Of a DNA stretch of 28,153 nt, positions 1 to 7,761 are shown one piece after another (within the stretch, counting starts at the first letter, position 1; every line of letters begins with the position of its first letter). A program made the translations under genes and the position numbers. This DNA comes from JAWKVD01 sp041398225 (GTDB taxonomy: Bacteria > Pseudomonadota > Alphaproteobacteria > Caulobacterales > Hyphomonadaceae), in NCBI GenBank assembly GCA_041398225.1, contig JAWKVD010000034.1, positions 1-28,153 on the forward strand, read 5' to 3'. The notes beneath the pieces were generated by a model. It searched no databases. It was not told the origin of the DNA and saw only the letters and a list, made by a program, of their open reading frames with translations.

Positions 1-1
1 G

Positions 2-106
2 CGTCACGGCTATGGCGTGGTGTGGGGCGCGGACGGCCAGGCGATCGAGGCGGGCCGGTTCGAGAACGGCGTGCTGGTGGAGCCGGCCAAGGTCGACGCG
101 GACTAG
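2..106 (+). CDS. C-terminal end of a MORN-repeat protein (partial)
   Basis: Only the last 34 codons are in the window, read in the frame that starts at base 2 and ends with TAG at 104-106. The residues HGYGVVWGADGQ, followed by GRFENG, fit a MORN repeat, with its spaced glycines and aromatics, a DG turn and a closing GxFxNG. MORN repeats are short beta-hairpins that stack into elongated surfaces and often sit in membrane-associated or secreted bacterial proteins. The start and the rest of the protein lie upstream of the window, so its total length and role cannot be given. It converges on the next gene with a gap of 10 bases. Confidence 0.6.
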   Translation, partial: RHGYGVVWGADGQAIEAGRFENGVLVEPAKVDAD

Positions 107-116
107 GCGAAGGCCG

Positions 117-1046
117 TCAGTGAGCCGACGCGGTCTGCACCGGCGCGGCGGTCGTGGTGCTGGCCGCTTCCGGCGCCGGGATGCGCACGAAGGCGTCCGC
201 CGCCGCGAGATCGCCGGCTTCGAACAGCCATGTCTGAACCTCGCCGCCGGCGCGCGGGTCCGGCGTGGTCTCGACCTGCACCGCCTCGCGCGGGTCGAGC
301 GCTTCGATGCGGGCCAGCGTCGCGGCCGAGAAGTAGAAGACGTAGAAGGGCTGGCGCGTGTTGTCGGTGAAGCGCAGCAGGTCGCCCGCCCATTCGGTGC
401 GCGTGATCGCGCGCGGCGGCGCGACGAGCCGGTCCGAGACGCCGCTGAAGCCGCCCAGCCAGGGCTGTTCGACGCGGTCGGTGTCGCGGATGAAGATGCG
501 CGCGGCGGAGGGCGGCGGCCCTTTCATCGGCATGGCGAAGGCGAGCTGGAGTTCTTTTTCGTCTCCGGTCGGACGGCGGCGCACGCCGAGTATGGCGCCG
601 CTCTCGGCGTCGGTCTGGCGCACCGCCCACGCGTCGTGCGGCGAGCGCGAGGCCTCCCACGTGGCGTGCAGGGCGGGAAATTCGAGGAAGGTGGTCTTGG
701 CGAACTGGCGGTAGCTGTCGCGCACGCGCGCGGCGACCTCGGCGACGGAGGGGTGTCCGCAGCCCAGAGAACGGGCGTTGGCGGCGACGTCGTCGGCGGC
801 CTGCTGGATCTTTTCGGGCGCGTAGTTGTGCCGCAAAAGCTCGCCGCGCGCCTGATAGAGCCCGGTCTTGAGGGCGTAACGTTCGCCTTCGGAGAACAGG
901 TCGCAGCGCAGGTCTGCGGCGGTGATGGCGGCGCGTTCGAGATAGGTGCGTTCGAGGCTCGACGTCTCCGCGATCGCCGCTTCGGCGGTCAGGCTCAGGA
1001 ACGGAGCCAGCACGAGACGTCCGAGAATACGACCGAAGAGCGCCAT
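117..1046 (-). CDS. Secreted protein of unknown function, 309 aa
   Basis: I do not recognise the family. The protein begins with a probable Sec signal peptide: a basic residue pair near residues 6-10, a hydrophobic core and a likely cleavage after AIA at about residue 26. The mature part has no further membrane segment. It carries two cysteines, in DLRCD and SLGCG, that could form a disulfide, an early helical half, a beta-rich middle, and a low-complexity Ala/Thr/Pro tail of about 20 residues. Codon use matches the neighbours, so it is a real gene. No clear Shine-Dalgarno precedes the ATG. A small membrane protein gene lies 35 bases upstream on the same strand, so the two may be co-transcribed. 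A periplasmic role is inferred only from the signal peptide. Confidence 0.8.
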   Translation of the reverse strand: MALFGRILGRLVLAPFLSLTAEAAIAETSSLERTYLERAAITAADLRCDLFSEGERYALKTGLYQARGELLRHNYAPEKIQQAADDVAANARSLGCGHPSVAEVAARVRDSYRQFAKTTFLEFPALHATWEASRSPHDAWAVRQTDAESGAILGVRRRPTGDEKELQLAFAMPMKGPPPSAARIFIRDTDRVEQPWLGGFSGVSDRLVAPPRAITRTEWAGDLLRFTDNTRQPFYVFYFSAATLARIEALDPREAVQVETTPDPRAGGEVQTWLFEAGDLAAADAFVRIPAPEAASTTTAAPVQTASAH

Positions 1047-1081
1047 GGCCGAAACGCTAGGCGGCGGTCGTTCAGGAGCGG

Positions 1082-1270
1082 TTAACGCTCCGAAGCGCGA
1101 AGTTCACGGGTCTCCAGGGCGATTTCCTTCGCGACGCAGATGGCGCCGGTGACCGCGAGGCCCACAATCGCCGACAGCACGTAGACGCCAAGACGCTCCT
1201 GCGCGGCGGCTTCGGCTGCGGCTTCGGCGGCGGACTGCGCGCCGAGGGCGGCGAGGAAGATGGGGGACAT
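1082..1270 (-). CDS. Small single-pass membrane protein, 62 aa, unknown function
   Basis: This short open frame has an Ala/Glu-rich N-terminus, one hydrophobic segment at about residues 29-46 (VYVLSAIVGLAVTGAICVA) and a charged C-terminal tail (KEIALETRELRASER). That arrangement suggests a single transmembrane helix with a cytoplasmic charged end. It lies 35 bases upstream of the secreted unknown on the same strand and diverges from the DUF1491 gene. The third codon positions are GC-rich, which supports real coding, but no family is recognised and no strong ribosome binding site is visible. A short inverted repeat (GGAGC at 1075-1079 and GCTCC at 1087-1091) surrounds its stop codon. Confidence 0.5.
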   Translation of the reverse strand: MSPIFLAALGAQSAAEAAAEAAAQERLGVYVLSAIVGLAVTGAICVAKEIALETRELRASER

Positions 1271-1359
1271 GACGCTCTACAGACGAAACGGTTTACGCAA
1301 CAATCCCTGTCTTCACTGCAATGCGGGCGCCAGACGCCCGATCCATGGTAAACGAACAT

Positions 1360-1710
1360 ATGAATCGCGACATTCCCGTCCATTTGTGGGTGGCGGCCCT
1401 GATGCGGCGCGCCGAACTCTCCGGCGCCTTCGCCACCATCGCGCACAAGGGCGACGCCGAGCGCGGCGACGTGCTGGTGAAGGTGACGACCGAGCGGGGC
1501 CGGGCCCAGCTCTACGCGCCGGCGCCGGAACCGTTCGGCGAACCGGGCGACGAGGGCGCCTTCGCGCGCTATTTCCCGGACGCGGAAACGGTCGAGGAGA
1601 GCGAGGTCGATACGGTGATCGCGCGGCGTCTCGGTTATGACCGGGACCTGTGGGTGATCGAAATCGAGGACCGTGCGGGACGTAGTTTCCTCACCGAACG
1701 GATACGTTGA
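1360..1710 (+). CDS. DUF1491 family protein
   Basis: The protein has the hallmarks of DUF1491, a small soluble family common in alphaproteobacteria and without an assigned function: a start block reading PVHLWVAALMRRAEL, then GAFATIAHKGDAERGDVLVKV, and a C-terminal block with LWVIEIEDRAGR. The ATG at 1360 places the conserved block a few residues after the start, as I recall is usual for the family. In-frame ATGs at 1345 and 1321 are alternatives. The earliest overlaps a GC hairpin at 1324-1340, which argues for a later start. None of the three has a good Shine-Dalgarno, so leaderless or weakly primed translation is possible. The product would be 116 aa, or 121 or 129 with the earlier starts. 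Confidence 0.8.
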   Translation: MNRDIPVHLWVAALMRRAELSGAFATIAHKGDAERGDVLVKVTTERGRAQLYAPAPEPFGEPGDEGAFARYFPDAETVEESEVDTVIARRLGYDRDLWVIEIEDRAGRSFLTERIR

Positions 1711-1791
1711 ACAGGTTTCCGTTACCCGTGCTTAACGGCATTTGCGGTAGGTTTTCCCGGTGCTTTGCTTGTTAGCGGAACGGATTGTCAC

Positions 1792-2178
1792 GTGTTGTTC
1801 CTGTTGAACGACCGAGTCCTGGACATCGGTATTCCCGAGCAGAAGCTGGTTGAGACGGTCGGCGTTCCGGCCGCCGCGAAGCAGATGCGCCTGACGGGAG
1901 CCGAGGTGGTGAACATTGGCCGCGAGCTGTTCTTTCAGCTCGGCCGCGGGATCATGCCCGACGCCAAGGCCGCCACGGCGCTGGCCTGCCTGATCGCCAT
2001 CAAGTCGGAGGCTGACGGCGCCCTGTTCGTGGTGCCGCCCAAGGCGCGCAAGCCCGCGGATGTGGGATGCAAGTTCGTGGCGATGCCGCTCACCACGCTG
2101 TACTATCTCAACTCGCTCCAAGCGGCCGGCACGCTGACGCCGGAAGACGTCAACCAGGCGGTCTGGCTGGCGGCCTGA
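1792..2178 (+). CDS. Small soluble protein of unknown function
   Basis: No family is recognised. The frame encodes about 128 aa without signal peptide or membrane helices. It has an N-terminal LFLLNDRVLDIG strand, a helix carrying AAAKQMRLTGAEVV, a block reading IGRELFFQLGRGIMPDAKAATALACLIAIKSEA, and a C-terminal part with TTLYYLNSLQAAGTLTPEDVNQAVW. No ATG is available. GTG at 1792 gives a clean start before LFLLND, and TTG at 1765 would add nine residues (LVSGTDCH region). Codon use is normal for the window. It ends two bases before the stop of the convergent SulP gene, so their transcripts probably overlap. A soluble cytoplasmic protein is inferred from composition only. Confidence 0.65.
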   Translation: MLFLLNDRVLDIGIPEQKLVETVGVPAAAKQMRLTGAEVVNIGRELFFQLGRGIMPDAKAATALACLIAIKSEADGALFVVPPKARKPADVGCKFVAMPLTTLYYLNSLQAAGTLTPEDVNQAVWLAA

Positions 2179-2180
2179 CC

Positions 2181-3899
2181 TTAACGCGCGGGCGGAGCCG
2201 CCTCGGCGAGCAGGGCGCGGGCGCCGTCGATATCCCGGGCATAGTCGACCAGAGGCGGTTCGAGACCGTGCGCCTCCAGATCGTGGCGCACATTCGCGGA
2301 CGCGCCCGACAGGATCAGGCGCACGCCGCGCTTGCGGGTCTTGTGGGCCAGCCCCTCGATGGTGTGCGCGGCGGTGGAGTCCACGAACGGCACGGCGGAA
2401 AAGTCGATGATCAGCGCCCGGTGCGTGTCCTGGATGCGTTCCAGCACCGATCCGACCGAGGCGGCCGCGCCGAAGAAGAAGACGCCGGTGATGCGGTAGA
2501 CCACGATGTCCGGGTCGGCGCCGGCTTCGTGATAGGCCCCGCGCGGGTCGTCCGTGTCGGCCTTGTCGGAGGGCACGAACGGGGTGTCGGTCTCCACGCC
2601 GGTGGCGGTCGACATGCGATGAATAAACAGCACCGATCCGAGCGCGAAGCCGACGACGATCGCTTCGGTGAGATCGCGGAACACGGTGAGCCCGAAGGTG
2701 ACGGCGAAAACCGCGGCGTCGGCGCGCGAGGCGCGGAACAGGGTGGCGATCGCGGGCTTCTCGATCATGTTCCAGGCGACGACGCCCAGCACGCCCGCAA
2801 GGCTGGCGAGCGGGATGTAGGCCGCGAGCGGCGCGGCGACCACGAGGAAGATCAGCAGGAACAGCGAGTGCAGCATGCCCGAGACCGGGCCATGCGCGCC
2901 GGCGCGGACATTGGTGGCGGTGCGCGCGATGGTGCCGGTGACGCAGATGCCGCCGAACAGCGAGGAGGCGACATTGGCCGCGCCCTGCGCCACCAGTTCA
3001 CAGTTGGAGCGGTGGCGGCGTCCGGTCATGCCGTCGGCGACCACGGCGGAGAGCAGGCTCTCGATCGCGCCGAGCAGGGTGAAGGCGATCGCGGCGGGGA
3101 AGATGTCGCGAACCTTTTCGAGGCTGAACGCCGGCAGATGCGGCAGCGGCGGCGTGGAGGGCAGTTCGCCATAGCGCGAGCCGATGGTTTCGATCGGCAG
3201 GTTGAGGAAGACCGCCGCCAGCGCGGTGGCGACGACCGCGATCAGCATGCCCGGCCAGTGCGGACGCAGGCGCTTCAGCGTTTCGATGATCGCGATGGTG
3301 GCGGCGGCGATGGCGAAGGCCTGCCAGTGAAAGGTCGGCGAGGCGCTCCACAGCGCGGGGATTTTTTCGAGGAAGGGGCCGGGCTCGGGGCCGGACAGCT
3401 GCAGCCCGAACATGTCCTTCAGCTGGCTGGCGAAGATGATGATCGCGATGCCGGCGGTGAAGCCGACCGTGACCGGGTAGGGGATGAACTTGATGTATTC
3501 GCCCAGCCGCAGGAAGCCGATCGCGGCCAGCATCAGCCCGGAGAGAAGCACCGCCAGAAGCAGCCCGTCCATGCCGTGCTGGCTGACGGTGGCCGCGACG
3601 AGGACGATGAAGGCGCCGGCCGGTCCGCCGATCTGGAAGCGGCTGCCGCCGAGCGCGGAGACGATGAAGCCGCCGAATATGGCCGCGTAGAGGCCCTGCA
3701 CCGGCTGGGCGCCCGATGCGATGGCGATGGCGATGGAGAGCGGCAGCGCGACGATGGCGACGGTGAGGCCGGCGATTGCGTCGGTGCGCAGCTGGCGCAG
3801 GCCGTATCCTTCCCTCAGCACGGTGACGAGCTTGGGGGTGAACAGCTCTACGAAAGTCGGCGCAGGCGGTTTGGCCCGCGACGGAGCGGTGGTGTGCAT
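2181..3899 (-). CDS. SulP family anion permease with C-terminal STAS domain
   Basis: This is a 572-aa inner-membrane transporter. The N-terminal two thirds (about residues 38-430) are very hydrophobic and carry SulP signatures: LRTDAIAGLTVAIVALPLSIAIAIASG near the start, GLYAAIFGGFIVSALGGSRFQIGGPAGAF, and SNCELVAQGAANVASSLFGGICVTGTIARTATNVRAGA. A linker leads to a STAS domain at about residues 455-560, with ALIIDFSAVPFVDSTAAHTIEGL and the conserved VDST turn. SulP proteins move sulfate, bicarbonate or dicarboxylates by ion coupling. The substrate cannot be read from the sequence, and no carbonic anhydrase or sulfate-assimilation gene lies beside it. It is transcribed divergently from prfC and converges tail-to-tail on the small unknown gene with only two bases between stops. 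Confidence 0.93.
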   Translation of the reverse strand: MHTTAPSRAKPPAPTFVELFTPKLVTVLREGYGLRQLRTDAIAGLTVAIVALPLSIAIAIASGAQPVQGLYAAIFGGFIVSALGGSRFQIGGPAGAFIVLVAATVSQHGMDGLLLAVLLSGLMLAAIGFLRLGEYIKFIPYPVTVGFTAGIAIIIFASQLKDMFGLQLSGPEPGPFLEKIPALWSASPTFHWQAFAIAAATIAIIETLKRLRPHWPGMLIAVVATALAAVFLNLPIETIGSRYGELPSTPPLPHLPAFSLEKVRDIFPAAIAFTLLGAIESLLSAVVADGMTGRRHRSNCELVAQGAANVASSLFGGICVTGTIARTATNVRAGAHGPVSGMLHSLFLLIFLVVAAPLAAYIPLASLAGVLGVVAWNMIEKPAIATLFRASRADAAVFAVTFGLTVFRDLTEAIVVGFALGSVLFIHRMSTATGVETDTPFVPSDKADTDDPRGAYHEAGADPDIVVYRITGVFFFGAAASVGSVLERIQDTHRALIIDFSAVPFVDSTAAHTIEGLAHKTRKRGVRLILSGASANVRHDLEAHGLEPPLVDYARDIDGARALLAEAAPPAR

Positions 3900-3957
3900 G
3901 GCGTCTGCAATGTTTGAGTTGCAGGCAGTCTAGCGCCAAAGCCTAAGAATGCCTTGA

Positions 3958-3969
3958 CGAAAATTTTCG
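3958..3969. promoter_or_regulatory. Perfect 12-base palindrome between SulP and prfC
   Basis: CGAAAATTTTCG is self-complementary over 12 bases and is the only A/T-rich patch in the divergent gap. A TTGACG hexamer overlaps its left edge at 3954-3959 on the plus strand, but I see no matching -10. It could be an operator for either gene, or simply part of an A/T-rich promoter region. No regulator can be named. Confidence 0.25.
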
Positions 3970-3990
3970 CCCGTGCGGATGCGCCGCAGC

Positions 3991-4041
3991 TCCGCCGGGC
4001 CGGCCGGCGGAGGGATCAGAGGGATCGGGGGGGGGGGCGGG
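3991..4041 (+). promoter_or_regulatory. prfC leader: 8-bp hairpin followed by a G-quadruplex-type tract
   Basis: TCCGCCGG (3991-3998) pairs with CCGGCGGA (4004-4011) around a 5-base loop. Directly after it come four G-tracts on the plus strand: GGG 4012-4014, GGG 4021-4023, eleven G at 4027-4037, and GGG 4039-4041, separated by 6, 3 and 1 bases. This fits the usual G3+N1-7 pattern for an intramolecular quadruplex. The motif ends 43 bases before the prfC start codon, in what is probably its untranslated leader. A run of 11 G is also a candidate for slippage. Confidence 0.45.
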
Positions 4042-4084
4042 TATGGCTGGACCTTGGCCGCCGCCGCCTATATCTCCCGCGGCC

Positions 4085-5683
4085 ATGAGTTTGACGCCCG
4101 AACAAGAAGCCAAGCGCCGCCGCACCTTCGCGATCATCTCGCACCCGGACGCCGGCAAGACGACGCTGACCGAGAACCTGCTGCTGGCGGGCGGCGCGAT
4201 CCGCCTGGCCGGAGCCGTGCGCGCGCGCGGCGAACGCCGCCGCACGACCTCTGACTGGATGAAGATCGAGCGCGATCGCGGCATCTCGGTGTCGGCCTCG
4301 GTGATGACGTTCGAGCACGACGACAAGGTGTTCAACCTGCTCGACACGCCCGGTCACGAGGATTTCTCGGAAGACACCTATCGCACGCTGACGGCCGCGG
4401 ACTCGGCCATCATGGTGCTGGACGCCGCCAAGGGCATCGAGCCGCAGACGCTGAAACTGTTCGAGGTGTGCCGGCTGCGCGACATCCCGATCATCACCTT
4501 CATCAACAAGATGGACCGCGAGGCGCAGGACCCTTTCGCGCTGCTGGATGAGATCGAGCAGAAGCTGGCGCTCTCCGCCGCGCCGCTCTACTGGCCGCAG
4601 GGGTCCGGCGACCGCTTCCGCGGCATGCGCGACCTGCGCACCGGCGAGTTCGTCGGCTATCGCCGCGTGGTCGCCGCCGACGGAACCGTGACCTTCGAGA
4701 CCGGGCGCGTGGGCCATAACGTCGAAGCCGAGATCATGAGCGAGGCCGAGCGCGCCGAACTCGCCGAGCAGGCCGAGATGGCCCAGGGCGTGTGCGGCGA
4801 GTACGATCGCCAGAGTTATCTGGAAGGCCATATGACGCCGGTGGTGTTCGGCACGGCGCTGCGCCATTTCGGCGTGCGCGAACTGCTCGCCGCGATCGGC
4901 GAGGAGGCTCCGGCGCCGCGCGACCAGAAGGCGTGGGTGAAGGGCGAGGAGACGCAGATCGGCGCCGACCGCAAGGAGGTGACCGGCTTCGTCTTCAAGA
5001 TCCAGGCGAACATGGACCCGAACCATCGCGACCGCATCGCGTTCTTCCGCCTGTGCTCGGGCCGGTTCCAGCGCGGCATGCGGTTGAAGACGGCGGCGGG
5101 AAAGGCCATCGGCATCGCGGCGCCGCAGATGTTTCTGGCGCAGGACCGCGAGATCGCGGACGAGGCGTTCGCGGGCGACGTGATCGGCGTGCCCAACCAC
5201 GGCGCGCTGCGCGTGGGCGATGCGCTGAGCGAAAGCGGAACGGTGCAGTTCCAGGGCATTCCGAACTTCGCGCCGGAAATCCTGCGTCGGGCCCGCGTGA
5301 AGGACCCGATGAAGGCCAAGCACCTGCGCAAGGCGCTGGAGGGCCTGGCCGAAGAGGGCGTGACGCAGCTTTTCGTGCCCGAGATCGGATCGGACATGAT
5401 CGTCGGCGCCGTGGGCCAGCTGCAGATCGAGGTGATGGCCGAGCGCGTGCAGGCGGAGAACAATCTGGAAGTGGTGTTCGAGCCCTCGCCGTGGAACGCG
5501 GCGCGCTGGGTCTCAAGCGACGATCCCAACAAGCTGAAGGCGTTTCTGGAGTCCAACAAGATGGGCGCGGCGACCGATCTCGACGGCGCGCCGGTCTATC
5601 TCGCCAAGTCGGCCTGGGATGTCGGCTACATGCAGGAGCGCCACCCGGACATCCGCTTCAGCAAGACCAAGGAGCGGAATTAG
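4085..5683 (+). CDS. prfC: Peptide chain release factor 3 (RF3)
   Basis: RF3 is the translational GTPase that recycles RF1 and RF2 from the ribosome after peptide release. The 532-aa product has the G1 loop HPDAGKTT at residues 20-27, the switch I block RRTTSDWMKIERDRGISV (about 52-69), G3 DTPGHEDF at 87-94 and G4 NKMD at 141-144. The RF3-type second and third domains follow, ending in RHPDIRFSKTKE, which is close to the family C-terminus. The length equals the usual 525-535 aa. I chose the ATG at 4085 because it gives the typical MSLTPEQEAKRRRTFAIISH start; an in-frame ATG at 4043 would add a Pro-rich stretch not seen in the family. No Shine-Dalgarno is visible, and the leader holds a hairpin and a G-quadruplex motif. 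It is transcribed alone. Confidence 0.97.
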   Translation: MSLTPEQEAKRRRTFAIISHPDAGKTTLTENLLLAGGAIRLAGAVRARGERRRTTSDWMKIERDRGISVSASVMTFEHDDKVFNLLDTPGHEDFSEDTYRTLTAADSAIMVLDAAKGIEPQTLKLFEVCRLRDIPIITFINKMDREAQDPFALLDEIEQKLALSAAPLYWPQGSGDRFRGMRDLRTGEFVGYRRVVAADGTVTFETGRVGHNVEAEIMSEAERAELAEQAEMAQGVCGEYDRQSYLEGHMTPVVFGTALRHFGVRELLAAIGEEAPAPRDQKAWVKGEETQIGADRKEVTGFVFKIQANMDPNHRDRIAFFRLCSGRFQRGMRLKTAAGKAIGIAAPQMFLAQDREIADEAFAGDVIGVPNHGALRVGDALSESGTVQFQGIPNFAPEILRRARVKDPMKAKHLRKALEGLAEEGVTQLFVPEIGSDMIVGAVGQLQIEVMAERVQAENNLEVVFEPSPWNAARWVSSDDPNKLKAFLESNKMGAATDLDGAPVYLAKSAWDVGYMQERHPDIRFSKTKERN

Positions 5684-5784
5684 GCGGTCGTCGCGGCCCG
5701 CCGGGGTGAACGACGCTCGGCGCGCAGGCGCTGAGGCGAAACCGGCTCCCCCGGCGCGGCGATTGCGGCTAGCCTTCATAGCCC

Positions 5785-6438
5785 ATGAAGATCGTCGTCA
5801 TTTCCGATACGCATGACCGCCACGAGGATTTCGCGCTGCTGGAGGGCGGCGTGCCCGAAGGCGACGTGCTGATCCATTGCGGCGATATGTTCCAGCTCTA
5901 CGATCCCTCCGGCGCGCAGGTGCGGGCGATCGACGACTGGTTCGGACGCCAGAAATTCGAGCGCATCTTCTGCACCGGCGGCAATCACGACCTCGCGCTG
6001 GAGGCGGCGGTGCGCAGCGGACGCCCGCCCTTCCGCAATGCGGAATATCTGCAGGACAGGCTGGTCGAGCATGGCGGCCGCACCTTCTATGGCGCGCCAT
6101 GGACGCCGAAGCTGCGCACCCACGCCTTCTATCTGAGCGACGACGACATGGCGCGGCGCTGGGCGCTGATCCCGCAGGAGGTGGACGTGCTGATCACGCA
6201 TCCGCCGCCGCAGGGCGTGCTGGACCTGTCGAGCCGGGGGCGCTCGCATGGCTGCGCCGAGTTGACCGGGGCGATCGCGACGCGGCGCATCGGCGTGCAT
6301 TGCTTCGGCCATGTTCATGCAAGCCATGGCCGGCAGGACCGGCCGGAGGCCGAGACCGGCGCCCGAATCAGCCTCAACGCCAGTTCGGTGAGTTCCGCGC
6401 TGGAGGTGGTGCACAAACCCTGGGTGATCGAGATCTGA
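5785..6438 (+). CDS. Calcineurin-like metallophosphoesterase, MPPED/239AB-like
   Basis: This 217-aa cytoplasmic protein has the full two-metal phosphoesterase motif set: DTHDRH (residues 8-13), a GDM block near 33, GNHD near 67-70, THPPPQG near 137, and GHVH near 175. The THPPPQGVLD form and the short length resemble the MPPED1/MPPED2 class rather than YfcE. Members hydrolyse phosphodiesters or phosphomonoesters, often cyclic nucleotides in vitro; the natural substrate here is unknown. The gene starts 101 bases after prfC and could be read through from it. It ends tail-to-tail with the acyltransferase gene, where a 9-bp GC hairpin spans the junction. Confidence 0.92.
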   Translation: MKIVVISDTHDRHEDFALLEGGVPEGDVLIHCGDMFQLYDPSGAQVRAIDDWFGRQKFERIFCTGGNHDLALEAAVRSGRPPFRNAEYLQDRLVEHGGRTFYGAPWTPKLRTHAFYLSDDDMARRWALIPQEVDVLITHPPPQGVLDLSSRGRSHGCAELTGAIATRRIGVHCFGHVHASHGRQDRPEAETGARISLNASSVSSALEVVHKPWVIEI

Positions 6439-6439
6439 G

Positions 6440-6464
6440 GCGGCGCGGAGACGGACCGCGCCGC
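6440..6464. terminator. Shared hairpin at a convergent junction
   Basis: GCGGCGCGG (6440-6448) pairs perfectly with CCGCGCCGC (6456-6464) around a 7-base loop. It starts two bases after the phosphoesterase stop and touches the last base of the acyltransferase stop codon, so it could end both transcripts. There is no T-tract on either strand, so intrinsic termination would be atypical; it may also protect 3' ends. Confidence 0.5.
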
Positions 6465-7720
6465 TACGCCGATTGCGGAACGTCCTGTTGCGCGCGCGGA
6501 CGCGGCTTGAGCCCGAACAGCGGCCGGAGGAAGCCGACCCGGCGCGCGATCTCGTAACCGATCCAGCAGCTTGCGATGGTGGAGAGGACGAGGATCGACG
6601 CCTCCAGCCATAGCGGCAGCTGCAGCGGATCGAGGTAGAAGCCCATCGCCACGATGGTGGTCTGGTGGATGATGTAGAACGGGAAGATCGCATCCGTGAG
6701 ATAGCGGCGGACCGGACCGTCGCGGCGCAGATGGCGGCGGGCGAAGCCGATGCAGGCCAGAATGGCGAACCATGCCTGCCCCTCGCGCGCGGCGACGCCC
6801 ACGATGTCGGCGGCCGCGCCCGGCGGGGGCGTCCATCCGACGATGCGGGGCCCGACCCACACGCACCAGCCGAGCAGGGCGAGACCGAGCGTCAGCCAGC
6901 GCCAGCGTTGCGCGGTTTCGAAGAACGCCTCGTGCTTGGCGACGGCGTAGCCGAGCGCGAAGGCGGAGAAGTAGAGCGCATGGGCGCCCCAGTCGTTGAA
7001 CAGGGCGTGGGTTTCCGGGAAGACCGGATCGAGCAGGTAGCGGATCGCGAACATGGCGATCCACGGCAGGACGAATATCGCCGGACCGGAGCCGAGCGGA
7101 CGGAAGAGCATGGCGGGCAGGCGCTTGAGCAGCGGGCCGACGCCCATGATCAGCAGCGTGTAGACGATGAGATAGGCCACGAACCAGAGATGGTTCCAGG
7201 TCGGCGTAATCAGCGGCTCGCCGTCGATCCGCCAGTGGCCGGACGCGGTGACGTAGTGGAGATAGAAGTCCGGGATGGAGCCGGAATAGTTCAGCGCCTC
7301 GACGATCTGGAAATAGGTCTGGGGCGGCACGATCACGAATATGCCGAAGACGAGCGGCGGAAGCAGGCGCCCCATGCGTGAGCCGACGAACGCGCCGGGG
7401 CTCATCTTGTCGAACATGAACCGGGTCGCGACCCCGGAGATCAGGAAAAGCAGGGTGAGCCGCCACGGATTGGACAGCAGCATCAGCGGCTCGATCGTCT
7501 CGCTGGCCCGGCTGGACTTCACGTGAAAGCCCCAGGTCACGTAGAACATGCCGATGTGATAGAAGATCAGAAGCCCGAAGGCCGCGATGCGCAGCCAGTC
7601 GAGATCCACCCGCCTGGCGGGGATGGGGCTGGCCAAGGAAGAGCTGGTCGGGAAAGAGCCGGCCGGGGAAGAGCTGGCGGAATGGGCGAGGGAGGAAACG
7701 TTTGCAGTCGGGATCGTCAT
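6464..7720 (-). CDS. Acyltransferase family 3 (OpgC/OafA-like) membrane protein
   Basis: This 418-aa polytopic protein belongs to the acyltransferase-3 superfamily, which transfers acetyl, succinyl or similar groups onto envelope sugars. The sequence shows about ten hydrophobic segments and the R-X10-H signature (R44 in DWLR to H55 in FYH). LLSNPWRLTLLFLISGVATRF and the late FPFYIIHQTTIV are also typical of the family. The LDWLRIAAFGLLIFYHIGMFY start resembles proteins annotated as glucan biosynthesis protein C (OpgC), but no opgG or opgH gene lies nearby, so the acceptor is open. Residues 12-32 are a Ser/Pro/Ala low-complexity stretch encoded by three 15-base repeats. The gene starts 41 bases from, and diverges from, a membrane LytTR regulator that probably controls it. 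Confidence 0.88.
   Translation of the reverse strand: MTIPTANVSSLAHSASSSPAGSFPTSSSLASPIPARRVDLDWLRIAAFGLLIFYHIGMFYVTWGFHVKSSRASETIEPLMLLSNPWRLTLLFLISGVATRFMFDKMSPGAFVGSRMGRLLPPLVFGIFVIVPPQTYFQIVEALNYSGSIPDFYLHYVTASGHWRIDGEPLITPTWNHLWFVAYLIVYTLLIMGVGPLLKRLPAMLFRPLGSGPAIFVLPWIAMFAIRYLLDPVFPETHALFNDWGAHALYFSAFALGYAVAKHEAFFETAQRWRWLTLGLALLGWCVWVGPRIVGWTPPPGAAADIVGVAAREGQAWFAILACIGFARRHLRRDGPVRRYLTDAIFPFYIIHQTTIVAMGFYLDPLQLPLWLEASILVLSTIASCWIGYEIARRVGFLRPLFGLKPRPRAQQDVPQSA
7637..7680 (-). repeat. Three in-frame 15-base tandem repeats in the acyltransferase gene
   Basis: On the plus strand the core GAGCTGG or GAGCCGG recurs at 7641, 7656 and 7671, exactly 15 bases apart, each preceded by GGAA or GGAAA. 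On the coding strand this gives repeated five-residue units, SSSPA / GSFPT / SSSLA, in the N-terminal tail before the first membrane helix. Fifteen bases is five codons, so copy-number change would keep the frame. Confidence 0.6.
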
Positions 7721-7761
7721 TTGAGTCTCGCTCTCAAGGCGGTTCTGACGTTGACCGAGGG

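Noticed and set aside
12..1085. Long plus-strand open frame opposite the secreted unknown
   Set aside because: The product is Arg/Gly-rich with no domain; the minus-strand frame has a signal peptide and normal codon use.
1722..1735. CtrA-like box TTAC-N6-TTAA before the small unknown gene
   Set aside because: The CtrA consensus is TTAA-N7-TTAA; both the spacing and one half-site are off.
2067..3917. 616-codon plus-strand frame opposite SulP
   Set aside because: It is an antisense frame created by GC-rich codons; the minus strand encodes a clear SulP/STAS protein.
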